DNA of 64,000 bases from Microbacterium ginsengiterrae. Its GTDB lineage: Bacteria > Actinomycetota > Actinomycetes > Actinomycetales > Microbacteriaceae. The stretch lies in assembly GCF_014205075.1 (NCBI RefSeq), contig NZ_JACHMU010000001.1, forward strand, positions 2,418,001-2,482,000, written 5' to 3'. The notes below the pieces were generated by a model, which saw only the letters and a program-made list of their open reading frames with translations, ran no database searches and was not told the origin of the DNA. How positions within the stretch are numbered: the first letter of the stretch is position 1; every line of letters starts with the position of its first letter. Made by a program: the position numbers and the translations under genes. Below, piece after piece: positions 29,242 to 36,988 of this stretch.

Positions 29242-30324
29242 ATGCGTCGCATCATCGTCCTCGGCTCCACCGGTTCCATCGGCACACAGGCGCTGGACGT
29301 GATCCGCGCCAACCCGCGCAGGTTCGAACTCGTCGGACTCTCCGCCGGGAGCAACGCCGAAGTCCTCGCGCGTCAGGCGGAAGAGTTCCGGATCGAGGAC
29401 ACCGCGCTCGGTGCCGAGGAATCGGAGCAGCTCGTCCGCGACGTCGAGGCCGACGTCGTGCTCAACGCCATCACCGGCTCGATCGGTCTCGGTTCCACGC
29501 TCGCGGCGCTCAGGGCAGGCCGTACCCTGGCGCTCGCGAACAAGGAATCTCTGATCGTCGGCGGCGAGCTCGTGAAGTCCGCCGCCGCGGAGGGACAGAT
29601 CGTCCCGGTCGACTCAGAGCACTCCGCTCTCGCTCAGGCGCTGCGCTCGGGAACCCATGATGAGATCCGACGGCTCGTCGTCACGGCATCCGGTGGCCCG
29701 TTCCGCGGCCGCACGCGCGAGCAGATGGGCGACATCACACCCGCTGAAGCCCTTGCCCACCCCACCTGGGACATGGGACGGGTCGTGACGACGAACTCCG
29801 CGACGCTCGTGAACAAGGGGCTCGAGGTCATCGAGGCCCACTTGCTGTTCGACGTGGACTACGACGACATCCAGGTGGTCGTGCATCCGCAGTCGATCGT
29901 GCACTCGATGGTCGAGTTCATCGACGGCTCCACCATCGCTCAGGCATCGCCGCCCGACATGCGGCTTCCGATCTCGCTCGCCCTCGACTGGCCGCACCGC
30001 ATCGGCGGAGTCGGCAGGCCGCTGGACTGGACTCAGGCGACCAGCTGGGACTTCGAGCCGCTCGATGACGAGGCGTTCCCCGCCGTGGCGTTGGCCAAGA
30101 GCGTCGGGCGGGCCGGGCGCACGTTCCCTGCCGTGTTCAACGCCGCCAACGAGCAGGCCGTCGACGCCTTCCACGAGGGACGGCTGCCGTTCCTCGGCAT
30201 CGTCGACACCATCGCGCGCGTCGTGGATGCCCACGAAGCGCCCGATCAGCTCACGGTGGAGACGCTGTCGGATGCCGAGACCTGGGCACGGACGACTGCC
30301 GATCGGCTGATCGCCCAGCAGTAG
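29242..30324 (+). CDS. dxr: 1-deoxy-D-xylulose 5-phosphate reductoisomerase
   Basis: Converts DXP to MEP with NADPH in the non-mevalonate isoprenoid pathway; target of fosmidomycin. The 360-residue protein has the NADPH loop [11 protein letters not shown] near the start, the [12 protein letters not shown] segment, the metal and substrate residues in [23 protein letters not shown] and the [29 protein letters not shown] motif. In related actinobacteria dxr is near rseP and ispG; here the MurE-type ligase and the YcnI genes lie between them on the other strand. Confidence 0.96.
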   Translation: MRRIIVLGSTGSIGTQALDVIRANPRRFELVGLSAGSNAEVLARQAEEFRIEDTALGAEESEQLVRDVEADVVLNAITGSIGLGSTLAALRAGRTLALANKESLIVGGELVKSAAAEGQIVPVDSEHSALAQALRSGTHDEIRRLVVTASGGPFRGRTREQMGDITPAEALAHPTWDMGRVVTTNSATLVNKGLEVIEAHLLFDVDYDDIQVVVHPQSIVHSMVEFIDGSTIAQASPPDMRLPISLALDWPHRIGGVGRPLDWTQATSWDFEPLDDEAFPAVALAKSVGRAGRTFPAVFNAANEQAVDAFHEGRLPFLGIVDTIARVVDAHEAPDQLTVETLSDAETWARTTADRLIAQQ

Positions 30325-30333
30325 GCCCGAGGG

Positions 30334-30370
30334 TCGCCGAGCAGTCGGCCCGAGGCTGCTCGCTCGGCGA
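30334..30370. other. hairpin after dxr
   Basis: TCGCCGAGC (30334-30342) and GCTCGGCGA (30362-30370) are perfectly complementary around a 19-base loop. It lies just after the dxr stop and may add to termination with the stronger hairpin at 30382-30406. Confidence 0.4.
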
Positions 30371-30381
30371 TGGGCACACCG

Positions 30382-30406
30382 GCGCCGTCCTCGTGCGGGA
30401 CGGCGC
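30382..30406. terminator. bidirectional terminator between dxr and the MurE-type gene
   Basis: GCGCCGTCC and GGACGGCGC form a perfect 9-bp stem with a 7-base loop. The position, between two convergent genes and 3 bases from the end of the minus-strand gene, suits a shared terminator. No T-tract on either side. Confidence 0.6.
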
Positions 30407-30409
30407 GCC

Positions 30410-32023
30410 TCAGTCGTCGTAGGGCACTGGCCAGTGCGGCTCGGGGACGGGCCAGCCGGCGTCGCGCAGTGCACGACGGGCCAGTTCCCTCGCCGAGTAC
30501 GGCGTGCGCACCCCGCGGATGTCACGGTAGTCCTGATGCCCTGGACCTGCCCACAGAATGGCGTCGCCGTCACCCACCATGCCGACGGCGGCGGCGATCG
30601 CCTCCTCCGGCGGGGAGAACTCGTGGATCTCGGCATCCGGACGCGCCCTGCGCGCTCCCTCGATCAGCGTCGCTCGGATCGAGGTCGGATCCTCGAAGCG
30701 GGGATGATGATCGGTGATGACGAGGATGTCGCTGCCGAGCACCGCTGTGCTCCCCATGTCGTGCCGCTTGGTCGCATCCCGGTCGCCGTCCGCGCCGAAG
30801 AGCATGAGCGTGCGACCAGGGGTCACGCGGCGGACCGCCGCGAGCGTCTTGACGAAGGCGTCGGGCGTGTGTCCGAAATCGACGTACACGGCGGGGCCTC
30901 GCTCGCCGGAGACCAGCTCTGTGCGCCCCGGCAGATATGCCTCGATGCGGCCGTCCCGGTCGAGTGCCTGGGAGATGCGATCCCAGGTGTATCCGCCTTC
31001 GAGCAGCATGACGATCGCAAGTGCGGCGTTCGCCGCCATGTGCGGGCCGATCACCGGCACGACGGTGGTCAGGGTGCGTCCCGAGGGTCCCGACATCGTG
31101 AATCGCGTGCCGCGCTGGGTCTCCTCGTCGATCGTCACGACCCAGTCGGCGCGCGTCGCCGCTTCGGCGTCGGCGGCGATGGCCGGAGTGCCGACCGTGA
31201 CGACGGGTACCTTGGCGGCCGACACGACGTCGGCGCCGTAGGGCGAGTCGAGCGAGACGACGGCACGGCGGGAGCGATCCGGCAGGAACAGCGGAAGCTT
31301 CGCCTCGAAGTACTCCGTCATGTCGGCGTAGTCGTCGAGGTGGTCGTGCGAGAGATTGGTGAAGCCGGCGACGTCGAACACGATGCCGTCGACGCGGCGG
31401 CGGGAGAGTGCCTGCGCGCTCACCTCGACGGCGACGGCCTCGACGTCACGCTCGCGCATCAGTGCGAGAAGAGCGTGGGTCTCGGATGCCTCGGGCGTCG
31501 TGAGCCGGGAGATGACCATCTCGCCTGCGATGTGACGTTCGGCCGTGGAGGACAGGCCGGCGACGACCCCGATCTGACGGAGGATGCCCTCGAGCAGATG
31601 GGTGACGCTCGTCTTCCCGTTGGTGCCGGTCGTGCCGAACAAAAGCGGCAGATCGTCGTCGGCCCCCGTGCCGTACACCCATGCGCTGAGGGCGCCGAGG
31701 ATGCCACGAGGGTCATCGACGATCACGATCGGCAGTCCGGCATCCTCGGCGATCTCGGCGCCGTCGGCGTCGGTGACGATCGCGACAGCGCCCTTCTCCG
31801 CCGCGGTCGACGCGAAGACCGCGCCGTGCTGGTTGACCCCACGGATGGCGACGAACACCTCGCCGGCGCGGAGGTCGGCGGTCGCGAGGGTGATTCCGGA
31901 CAGGGTGACGCCCTCGACCGTCCCGCGGGTGGCGGTGGCGAATCGAGCGGCGAGGTCCGCGAGAGCCCGCTGTGGCGGGGCGTCAGGGCGGAGCACAGGA
32001 GGGAGGCTGGGCTGAGTCGACAT
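30410..32023 (-). CDS. MurE-type UDP-MurNAc-tripeptide ligase
   Basis: ATP-dependent Mur ligase expected to add the third residue to the peptidoglycan stem peptide. The 537-residue protein has the ATP loop GTTGTNGKTS (130-139), the EVSAQALSRRRVDG segment, FTNLSHDHLDDY and the C-terminal Rossmann domain ending in GPGHQDY. The residue-selection motif, DNPR in DAP-adding enzymes, reads D438-H-H-P-R442 in TDHHPRFEDP. The gene stands outside any dcw cluster. Microbacteria have group-B peptidoglycan, often with homoserine, Lys or Orn rather than DAP at position 3, so specificity is open. GGAGAGG precedes the ATG. Confidence 0.85.
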   Translation of the reverse strand: MSTQPSLPPVLRPDAPPQRALADLAARFATATRGTVEGVTLSGITLATADLRAGEVFVAIRGVNQHGAVFASTAAEKGAVAIVTDADGAEIAEDAGLPIVIVDDPRGILGALSAWVYGTGADDDLPLLFGTTGTNGKTSVTHLLEGILRQIGVVAGLSSTAERHIAGEMVISRLTTPEASETHALLALMRERDVEAVAVEVSAQALSRRRVDGIVFDVAGFTNLSHDHLDDYADMTEYFEAKLPLFLPDRSRRAVVSLDSPYGADVVSAAKVPVVTVGTPAIAADAEAATRADWVVTIDEETQRGTRFTMSGPSGRTLTTVVPVIGPHMAANAALAIVMLLEGGYTWDRISQALDRDGRIEAYLPGRTELVSGERGPAVYVDFGHTPDAFVKTLAAVRRVTPGRTLMLFGADGDRDATKRHDMGSTAVLGSDILVITDHHPRFEDPTSIRATLIEGARRARPDAEIHEFSPPEEAIAAAVGMVGDGDAILWAGPGHQDYRDIRGVRTPYSARELARRALRDAGWPVPEPHWPVPYDD

Positions 32024-32106
32024 AGCCTCTCCATGATCTCACGCGCGACCTCTGGGGCGCGTCGTCACGAGACGCGGCGCGCCCCAGAGGTCGGCCAGGC
32101 GGCGGG

Positions 32107-32802
32107 TCAGCCGTCGCTGCGGCGACGCGCTCGCAGAGCGACGATGAGGGCCGCCACTCCTGCCGCGAGGCCTCCGGCTCCCAGCACCGTCGCGATGACG
32201 GGCGTCGGGGCGGCGTCGTTCGCGTGCGCCGAATCCTCAGCGGCGTGGCCGCCCGCATCGGAATGATCCTCCGAGTGCTCGGCGTGATCGCCATCCGAGG
32301 CCTCGGACGCGACGGTCACGACGGGCGCGGGCGATTCGAGATCATGCGGGTCCTCGCCCTCCTCGGCGATCTCGACCCATTCATTGACGCCCTCCGTGCA
32401 CGTCTGCGCGACCGGGAAGGCGAGCGTCGACGGGGCGTCCTCCCCGAGGCGCACCGCCATGGTCACCGCCCCGCGGAGGTCATGCGGAACGGGGGAGGTG
32501 GCCGTGTACGTCACCGCCGAGACGAGACCGTTGTCGGCGCGCTCGACGGCGACGTCCCACATGGCGTCGACGGTGGGCGCCACGGACGTCAACCCCTCCG
32601 GCATCGTGATGCGCAGCGCCGTGGTGGGGGCGTTCTCACAGCCGTGTGTGAACGAGAAGGTCAGCACCGCTGACCCCTCGGGGGTGAGGACGTCGGGACT
32701 CACACCGACGTGAGCCTGCGCGGCCGCAGGGGCGGCCACGACGAGGGCAGCGGCGAGAGCGGCGATCGTGACGCCGCGACGGGTGGAACGGGTGGTGGAC
32801 AT
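32107..32802 (-). CDS. YcnI family copper-binding protein (DUF1775)
   Basis: Exported, membrane-anchored protein likely to handle copper outside the cell, as shown for Bacillus YcnI. The 231-residue protein has a signal peptide ending AQA, after which the mature chain begins H-V-G-V, so the N-terminal histidine needed for copper coordination is kept. The DUF1775 domain runs to about residue 150 and includes the conserved W of MWDVAV. A His/Glu/Asp-rich linker and a C-terminal membrane helix (GAGGLAAGVAALIVAL) follow, then a basic tail. AGGAGA precedes the ATG. It probably forms an operon with the upstream membrane gene. Confidence 0.85.
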   Translation of the reverse strand: MSTTRSTRRGVTIAALAAALVVAAPAAAQAHVGVSPDVLTPEGSAVLTFSFTHGCENAPTTALRITMPEGLTSVAPTVDAMWDVAVERADNGLVSAVTYTATSPVPHDLRGAVTMAVRLGEDAPSTLAFPVAQTCTEGVNEWVEIAEEGEDPHDLESPAPVVTVASEASDGDHAEHSEDHSDAGGHAAEDSAHANDAAPTPVIATVLGAGGLAAGVAALIVALRARRRSDG

Positions 32803-32897
32803 GGTCTTCTCCTATGCGCGTGCAGAGTCGTCTCTGCGTGCGGGCGCGCCGGACGGGCGCGGCTCCGCGGGATGTGGTGACGCGTATGCGGCCGATG

Positions 32898-33482
32898 TCA
32901 GCCGCGGAAGAGGACGGGTGGTCCGCGCCGGGACGCGTCCGCGATGCGGATGATGTCCACGGCGGTGCGTGCGGTGCCGGCGAAGGCGGCAGGGGCGGGC
33001 CAGGAAGCCGGAGCCGCGACCGGAAGCCCACGTCGCAGCACGGCATGCACACCGCGGGCGATGGCCACGAGGACGCTCTCGCCGCGGTGCAGCAGAGCGA
33101 TCGTGAGGACGGCGGCGACGACGTGGGCGGTGGTCATCCCTCCGTCGGTGACGATCGCGGCCGTTGCGACGTCAACCGGCAGCACCACTCCGGAGTGGTC
33201 GTGGGTGGAGGAGCCCACGGTCGGTGTGACGGTCGCGTTCAGAGCGACGAACAGCGCATGGAAGATCACCTGCGACACCACGACGGTGGCGCTGAGACGC
33301 GGCAGGCTCGGACGGCGTCCGACCATGACTGCGGCGAGGGGTGCGAGGAACACGCTCACTGCGACGATGAGCAGCGGATGCGGCGATGCGCCGCCCCCGA
33401 CGGTGTGCGACACGGCGGCGATGATCGTCGCGACCGAGGATGCGGCCGCTCCGCGCAGGAGACGCAGCTGCCGGGAGGTCAC
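32898..33482 (-). CDS. membrane protein upstream of YcnI, unknown function
   Basis: I do not recognise the family. The 194-residue product has about four hydrophobic segments (around residues 10-30, 38-55, 62-82 and 112-132). A histidine-bearing loop, SSTHDHSGVV, lies between the third and fourth, and more histidines (SHTV, SPHPL, TTAHVV, LLHRG) lie close to membrane edges. The C-terminal 60 residues are Ala/Pro/Arg-rich. Its place just before the YcnI gene, 95 bases away on the same strand, and the histidines suggest a copper-related membrane partner; this is inference. Confidence 0.65.
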   Translation of the reverse strand: MTSRQLRLLRGAAASSVATIIAAVSHTVGGGASPHPLLIVAVSVFLAPLAAVMVGRRPSLPRLSATVVVSQVIFHALFVALNATVTPTVGSSTHDHSGVVLPVDVATAAIVTDGGMTTAHVVAAVLTIALLHRGESVLVAIARGVHAVLRRGLPVAAPASWPAPAAFAGTARTAVDIIRIADASRRGPPVLFRG

Positions 33483-33488
33483 CGTCCG

Positions 33489-33494
33489 AGTCTA
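33489..33494 (-). promoter_or_regulatory. -10 box of the membrane protein-YcnI operon, leaderless layout
   Basis: On the minus strand TAGACT is followed by 6 bases and the GTG at 33482. A GC-rich dyad (GGGGT-GTCG-ACCCC, 33501-33514) lies just upstream. Confidence 0.45.
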
Positions 33495-33543
33495 CCGACC
33501 GGGGTGTCGACCCCTTCGCGGCGGATTCCTAGTCCGCGCGCAG

Positions 33544-33549
33544 TAGCGT
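33544..33549 (+). promoter_or_regulatory. rseP-like gene -10 box, leaderless layout
   Basis: TAGCGT is followed by 6 bases and the GTG at 33556. Divergent to the -10 box at 33489-33494. Confidence 0.5.
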
Positions 33550-33555
33550 TGGTCC

Positions 33556-34869
33556 GTGGAAATCCTGCTGTACGTGGTCGGCATCGTGTTCATGCTGATC
33601 GGACTCGGTGTGTCGATCGGGCTGCACGAGATCGGGCACCTCGTGCCCGCGAAGCTCTTCGGCGTGCGTGTCGGGCAGTACATGATCGGTTTCGGCCCCC
33701 GTATCTGGTCGCGGAGGTTCGGTGAGACCGAGTACGGGTTCAAGGCGCTGCCCGTCGGTGGATTCATCTCCATGTCGGGCATGTACCCCGCCTCCGACGG
33801 CACGCCGGTGCGCGGTCTGTTCGCCTCGCTCGTGCAGGATGCCAGGGCCGCCAACGATGAGACGATCGCGGACGGCGCCGAGGAGCGCGTCTTCTTCCGT
33901 CTTCCGGTGTGGAAGCGCATCATCGTGATGCTCGGCGGACCGCTGATGAACCTCCTGCTCGCCGTGGTGATCTTCACCGTGCTCGCGTCGGGTATCGGGC
34001 TTCAGCAGGGCACGACGACGATCGCCGGAGTCACCGAATGCGTGCTCCCCGCCGGAACCACTCAGACGGAGTGCGAGCCGGGCGACCCGTCCTCCCCGGC
34101 GGCGAAGGCCGGTGTCCTGCCGGGAGATGTGCTCGTCTCCATCGACGGCTCCGCGGTGTCGGACTTCGCTCAGGCGACCGCCATCATCCAGGCGGCACCG
34201 GATGAGACCCTCGACATGGTCGTCTCGCGTGATGGCGAAGACGTGCGCCTGTCGATCACGCCGATCGCCGCCGAGCGCGAGCTCACCGACGCCGGGGGAC
34301 AGCCGCTGCTCGATGCGGACGGAGAGCGGGTCGTCGCCGAGGTGGGCTACGTGGGGATGAGCGCGCAGATGGGCCTTATCCGGCAGCCGATCGGTACCGG
34401 AGCCGAGATGGCCGGTGAGAACGTCGTGCGCGTCGCGGAGCTCATCGTGCAACTGCCGGTGAAACTGTGGAACGTCGGGAGTTCTCTGGTCACCGGAGCG
34501 GACCGCGACCCCGACGGCCCGCTCAGCGTCGTCGGCGTCGGACGGCTCGCCGGTGAGGTGGCGGCGACGGATGCCCCGGTCCTCAACCGCTTCGTCGTGC
34601 TGCTGAGCCTGCTCGGTTCGCTCAACATCGCCCTGTTCGTCTTCAACCTCATCCCGCTGCTGCCGCTGGACGGCGGGCACATCCTGGTGGCGCTGTGGGA
34701 CGGCGTGCGTCGGATGTGGGCGAAGATGCTCGGGCGCCCGGCGCCTGCGCCGGTGGATGCGACCCGGCTCGTGCCCTTGACCATCGTGGTCGCCGTGCTC
34801 CTGATCGGAATGGGCGCGCTGCTCATGATCGCCGACGTCGTGAACCCCGTGGACCTGCTCGGGGGCTGA
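33556..34869 (+). CDS. site-2 protease family zinc metalloprotease (RseP/Rip1-like)
   Basis: Intramembrane protease expected to cleave anti-sigma factors or signal peptides. The 437-residue protein has the zinc motif HEIGH (H24 and H28) in the first membrane helix, a PDZ domain in the middle (about residues 165-235, with AAKAGVLPGDVLVSIDG), and the second active-site motif FNLIPLLPLDGGH in a later helix. The last residues form a further membrane segment. In actinobacteria this gene commonly sits near dxr and ispG, as here. Its substrate cannot be read from the window. Confidence 0.92.
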   Translation: MEILLYVVGIVFMLIGLGVSIGLHEIGHLVPAKLFGVRVGQYMIGFGPRIWSRRFGETEYGFKALPVGGFISMSGMYPASDGTPVRGLFASLVQDARAANDETIADGAEERVFFRLPVWKRIIVMLGGPLMNLLLAVVIFTVLASGIGLQQGTTTIAGVTECVLPAGTTQTECEPGDPSSPAAKAGVLPGDVLVSIDGSAVSDFAQATAIIQAAPDETLDMVVSRDGEDVRLSITPIAAERELTDAGGQPLLDADGERVVAEVGYVGMSAQMGLIRQPIGTGAEMAGENVVRVAELIVQLPVKLWNVGSSLVTGADRDPDGPLSVVGVGRLAGEVAATDAPVLNRFVVLLSLLGSLNIALFVFNLIPLLPLDGGHILVALWDGVRRMWAKMLGRPAPAPVDATRLVPLTIVVAVLLIGMGALLMIADVVNPVDLLGG

Positions 34870-34899
34870 TCCCGCCTGGCGCGGACGAGCGCGTGTCGC

Positions 34900-36792
34900 T
34901 CAGCCTGCCAGGGCGTGCGCGATCAGTCGCTCGAGGGTGCGGATGCCGTCGCGCGACAGGATCGACTCGAGGTGTCCCTGGACGCTCGCGAAGCCATCGC
35001 CGCGCAGCGCGTAGACGTCCCCGGTGGTGGGGTCGGCGGACACCTCGGCCTCGCCGATGCGCGTCTGCCCCGGTGCGACACGGGCGGTGAAGGTGTTGTA
35101 GAACCCGATCGATGCGTCCTCGCCGAACACCGGCACGACCTTCTGGAGGCCCTGGTGCGGGGTCGTGAGAGGTGCGAGTCCGATTCCGAGTCGGTCGGCG
35201 AGGATCTGGTGGCTGAGGCACACGGCGAGAAGCGGGCGCGCACTCTCCAGCCGCCGCGCGACGACGGCGCGCATGCGGGCGATGCGCGGATTCCCGCTCT
35301 CGCGGGGGTCACCGGGGCCGGGGCCGGCGACCAGCAGCTCGGCGGCGTCGATGTCCTCGTCCGACACCTCGTGCCATTGCACGATGCGGGCGTCGAGGCC
35401 GAGGTGTCGCAGCTGATGGGCGAGCATCGTCGTGAAGCGGTCCTCTGCGTCGACGACGAGGGCTGTGCGCCCGGCGAACGGACCGGTCGTCCCGTCCTCC
35501 TGGGGGTTCAGCCAGAACTCCGCCAGGCGCGAGTTGCGGGAGGCGAGGAGTGCGGTGACCTCGTCATCGGCGGCGAGATCGGCGTCTGCGCTCGGCTTGT
35601 CGGGATCGGCATCCACGGCGGGGATGACCTCGCGGGCGATCGCGCCGATCGCGCCGAGCACTCCGGCGGCCTTGCCGTGGGTCTCGCTGACCTCGCCGTA
35701 CGGGTCGGAGTGGCGCACGAGCGTCGCGCCGACCGGCACCCGGAGCCGCCCGTCCTCGAGGTAGACGGTGCGGATGAGGATGGGGGCGTCGAGGTCGTGT
35801 CCGCCGTCCGCGTTGGGGGTGAACAGCGCGGCGACGCCGGAGTAGTAGCCGCGCGGGGTGGTCTCGTGTCGACCGATGACCGCGCAGGCGTTCTGCATCG
35901 GGGAGCCCGTCACCGTCGGGGCGAACATGGTCTCGCGCAGGATGTCGCGCGGGTCCAGGCGACTGCGGCCGCGCAGCATGTACTCGGTGTGCGTGAGGCG
36001 CGACATCTGCTTGAGGTGGGGGCCGGTGATCCGGCCGCCGTCGGAGCAGACGGCGCTCATCATCTTGAGCTCTTCGTCGACGACCATGAAGAGCTCCTCG
36101 GTCTCCTTCGTGGAGGAGAGGAAGTCGACGAGGGTGTCCTTGGTCGCCCCGCCGGCGGGGTGGCGGAACGTGCCGGAGATCGGGTTCATCGTCACGATGC
36201 CGTCGCGCGCGACGACGTGCGCTTCGGGGCTCGCTCCGACGGCGATGTGGCTCGGTGTGATGACGGCGAACGTCCAGTAGGCGCCGCGCTCGTGCGCGAG
36301 GAGAGCACGGAACCACGTCAGTGCCGTCAGCCGCTCATCGGCGTCGACGGCGGCCGTGTAGTCGCGGCGGATCACGAAGTTCGCGCCCTCGCCCCGGCCG
36401 ATCTCGTCGGCGATCACCCTGGTCACGATCTCGGCGTACGCGTCGTCACTGATGTCGAAGCCGCTGTCGCGGAGGGGGACGGACTCGGTGGGGAGCGCCG
36501 AGAGCACGTCAGAGAGGGGGAGGTGCCTGTGCTCGTCGACGAGCAGGCAGCGAAGCGGTGTTCCGTCGTCGGCGGCGTCAAAGCCGCGTTCGCGCACCTG
36601 GCGGTACGGGACCATCGCGAACACCTCGCGGGGGACGCCGTCGACGGTGAGCGGGATGTCGGCGAGCAGATCGATGTCCGTGGTGGCACCGGTGAGGAGC
36701 TCGACGCTCTGTGCACCGTCGCGGGCGATCAGCACGAAGGACGCCTCGGGGTCCTGCGCGAGCGCGGTGAGCAGGGCTGCGGTATCGGTCAT
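34900..36792 (-). CDS. trpEG: fused anthranilate synthase TrpE-TrpG
   Basis: Makes anthranilate from chorismate and glutamine, the first step of tryptophan synthesis. The ATG at 36792, behind AGGAGA, gives 630 residues. An N-terminal chorismate-binding domain (to about residue 430, with TMNPISGTFRH-type and TGSPMQNACAVIG motifs) is joined to a class I glutamine amidotransferase domain with the nucleophile C525 in AVCLSHQ. Such fusions include TrpEG and the phenazine enzyme PhzE. The Trp-Trp leader peptide and attenuator just upstream favour tryptophan synthesis. No other trp or phz genes are nearby, so it is a separate trp locus. Confidence 0.85.
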   Translation of the reverse strand: MTDTAALLTALAQDPEASFVLIARDGAQSVELLTGATTDIDLLADIPLTVDGVPREVFAMVPYRQVRERGFDAADDGTPLRCLLVDEHRHLPLSDVLSALPTESVPLRDSGFDISDDAYAEIVTRVIADEIGRGEGANFVIRRDYTAAVDADERLTALTWFRALLAHERGAYWTFAVITPSHIAVGASPEAHVVARDGIVTMNPISGTFRHPAGGATKDTLVDFLSSTKETEELFMVVDEELKMMSAVCSDGGRITGPHLKQMSRLTHTEYMLRGRSRLDPRDILRETMFAPTVTGSPMQNACAVIGRHETTPRGYYSGVAALFTPNADGGHDLDAPILIRTVYLEDGRLRVPVGATLVRHSDPYGEVSETHGKAAGVLGAIGAIAREVIPAVDADPDKPSADADLAADDEVTALLASRNSRLAEFWLNPQEDGTTGPFAGRTALVVDAEDRFTTMLAHQLRHLGLDARIVQWHEVSDEDIDAAELLVAGPGPGDPRESGNPRIARMRAVVARRLESARPLLAVCLSHQILADRLGIGLAPLTTPHQGLQKVVPVFGEDASIGFYNTFTARVAPGQTRIGEAEVSADPTTGDVYALRGDGFASVQGHLESILSRDGIRTLERLIAHALAG

Positions 36793-36831
36793 CGGTGTCT
36801 CCTGTGCAGGGCTCCGGCTCGGCATACGAAA

Positions 36832-36852
36832 AGACCGCCCCGGAGGCGGTCT
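36832..36852 (-). terminator. trp attenuator terminator
   Basis: On the minus strand AGACCGCC and GGCGGTCT form an 8-bp stem with a 5-base loop, followed by a run of T. It lies 27 bases after the leader-peptide stop and 40 bases before the trpEG ATG. Its 5' arm can instead pair with GGCGGT at 36874-36879, which would prevent termination. Confidence 0.8.
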
Positions 36853-36878
36853 GGATTCGTGGATCGCGAACGCACCGC

Positions 36879-36911
36879 CTAGAAGGCGGGCCACCAAGTG
36901 GTTGTACGCAT
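36879..36911 (-). CDS. trpL: tryptophan leader peptide
   Basis: A 10-codon open frame, MRTTTWWPAF, with two adjacent Trp codons (UGG UGG) placed just before the first pairing arm of the attenuator. On the minus strand, CCGCC after the Trp codons can pair with GGCGG overlapping the stop; GGCGGT (36879-36874) can pair with ACCGCC of the terminator; and the terminator stem follows. A ribosome stalled on the Trp codons would free the antiterminator. This is the classical logic of amino-acid attenuation. The ATG has no Shine-Dalgarno sequence but has TAGTTT 6 bases upstream, so the leader is probably translated from a leaderless transcript. Confidence 0.85.
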   Translation of the reverse strand: MRTTTWWPAF

Positions 36912-36917
36912 GCGCTG

Positions 36918-36923
36918 AAACTA
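36918..36923 (-). promoter_or_regulatory. trpL-trpEG -10 box, leaderless layout
   Basis: On the minus strand TAGTTT is followed by CAGCGC and then the leader-peptide ATG. No TTGACA-like -35 is seen; a dyad (36927-36941) occupies the spacer. Confidence 0.5.
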
Positions 36924-36926
36924 TCA

Positions 36927-36941
36927 CAGTGCGGCGCACTG
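36927..36941. promoter_or_regulatory. dyad in the trpL promoter, candidate operator
   Basis: CAGTGC and GCACTG form a perfect 6-base inverted repeat with a GGC centre. It sits 3 bases upstream of the trpL -10 box and 36 bases upstream of the ispG -10 box on the other strand. The binding protein is unknown. Confidence 0.35.
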
Positions 36942-36976
36942 GCCGTGCGTCCAGCCCTCACCGATCATGCACCGCG

Positions 36977-36982
36977 TAACCT
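36977..36982 (+). promoter_or_regulatory. ispG -10 box, leaderless layout
   Basis: TAACCT is followed by GGGGGT and the GTG at 36989. Predicted leaderless transcript, divergent from trpL. Confidence 0.5.
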
Positions 36983-36988
36983 GGGGGT

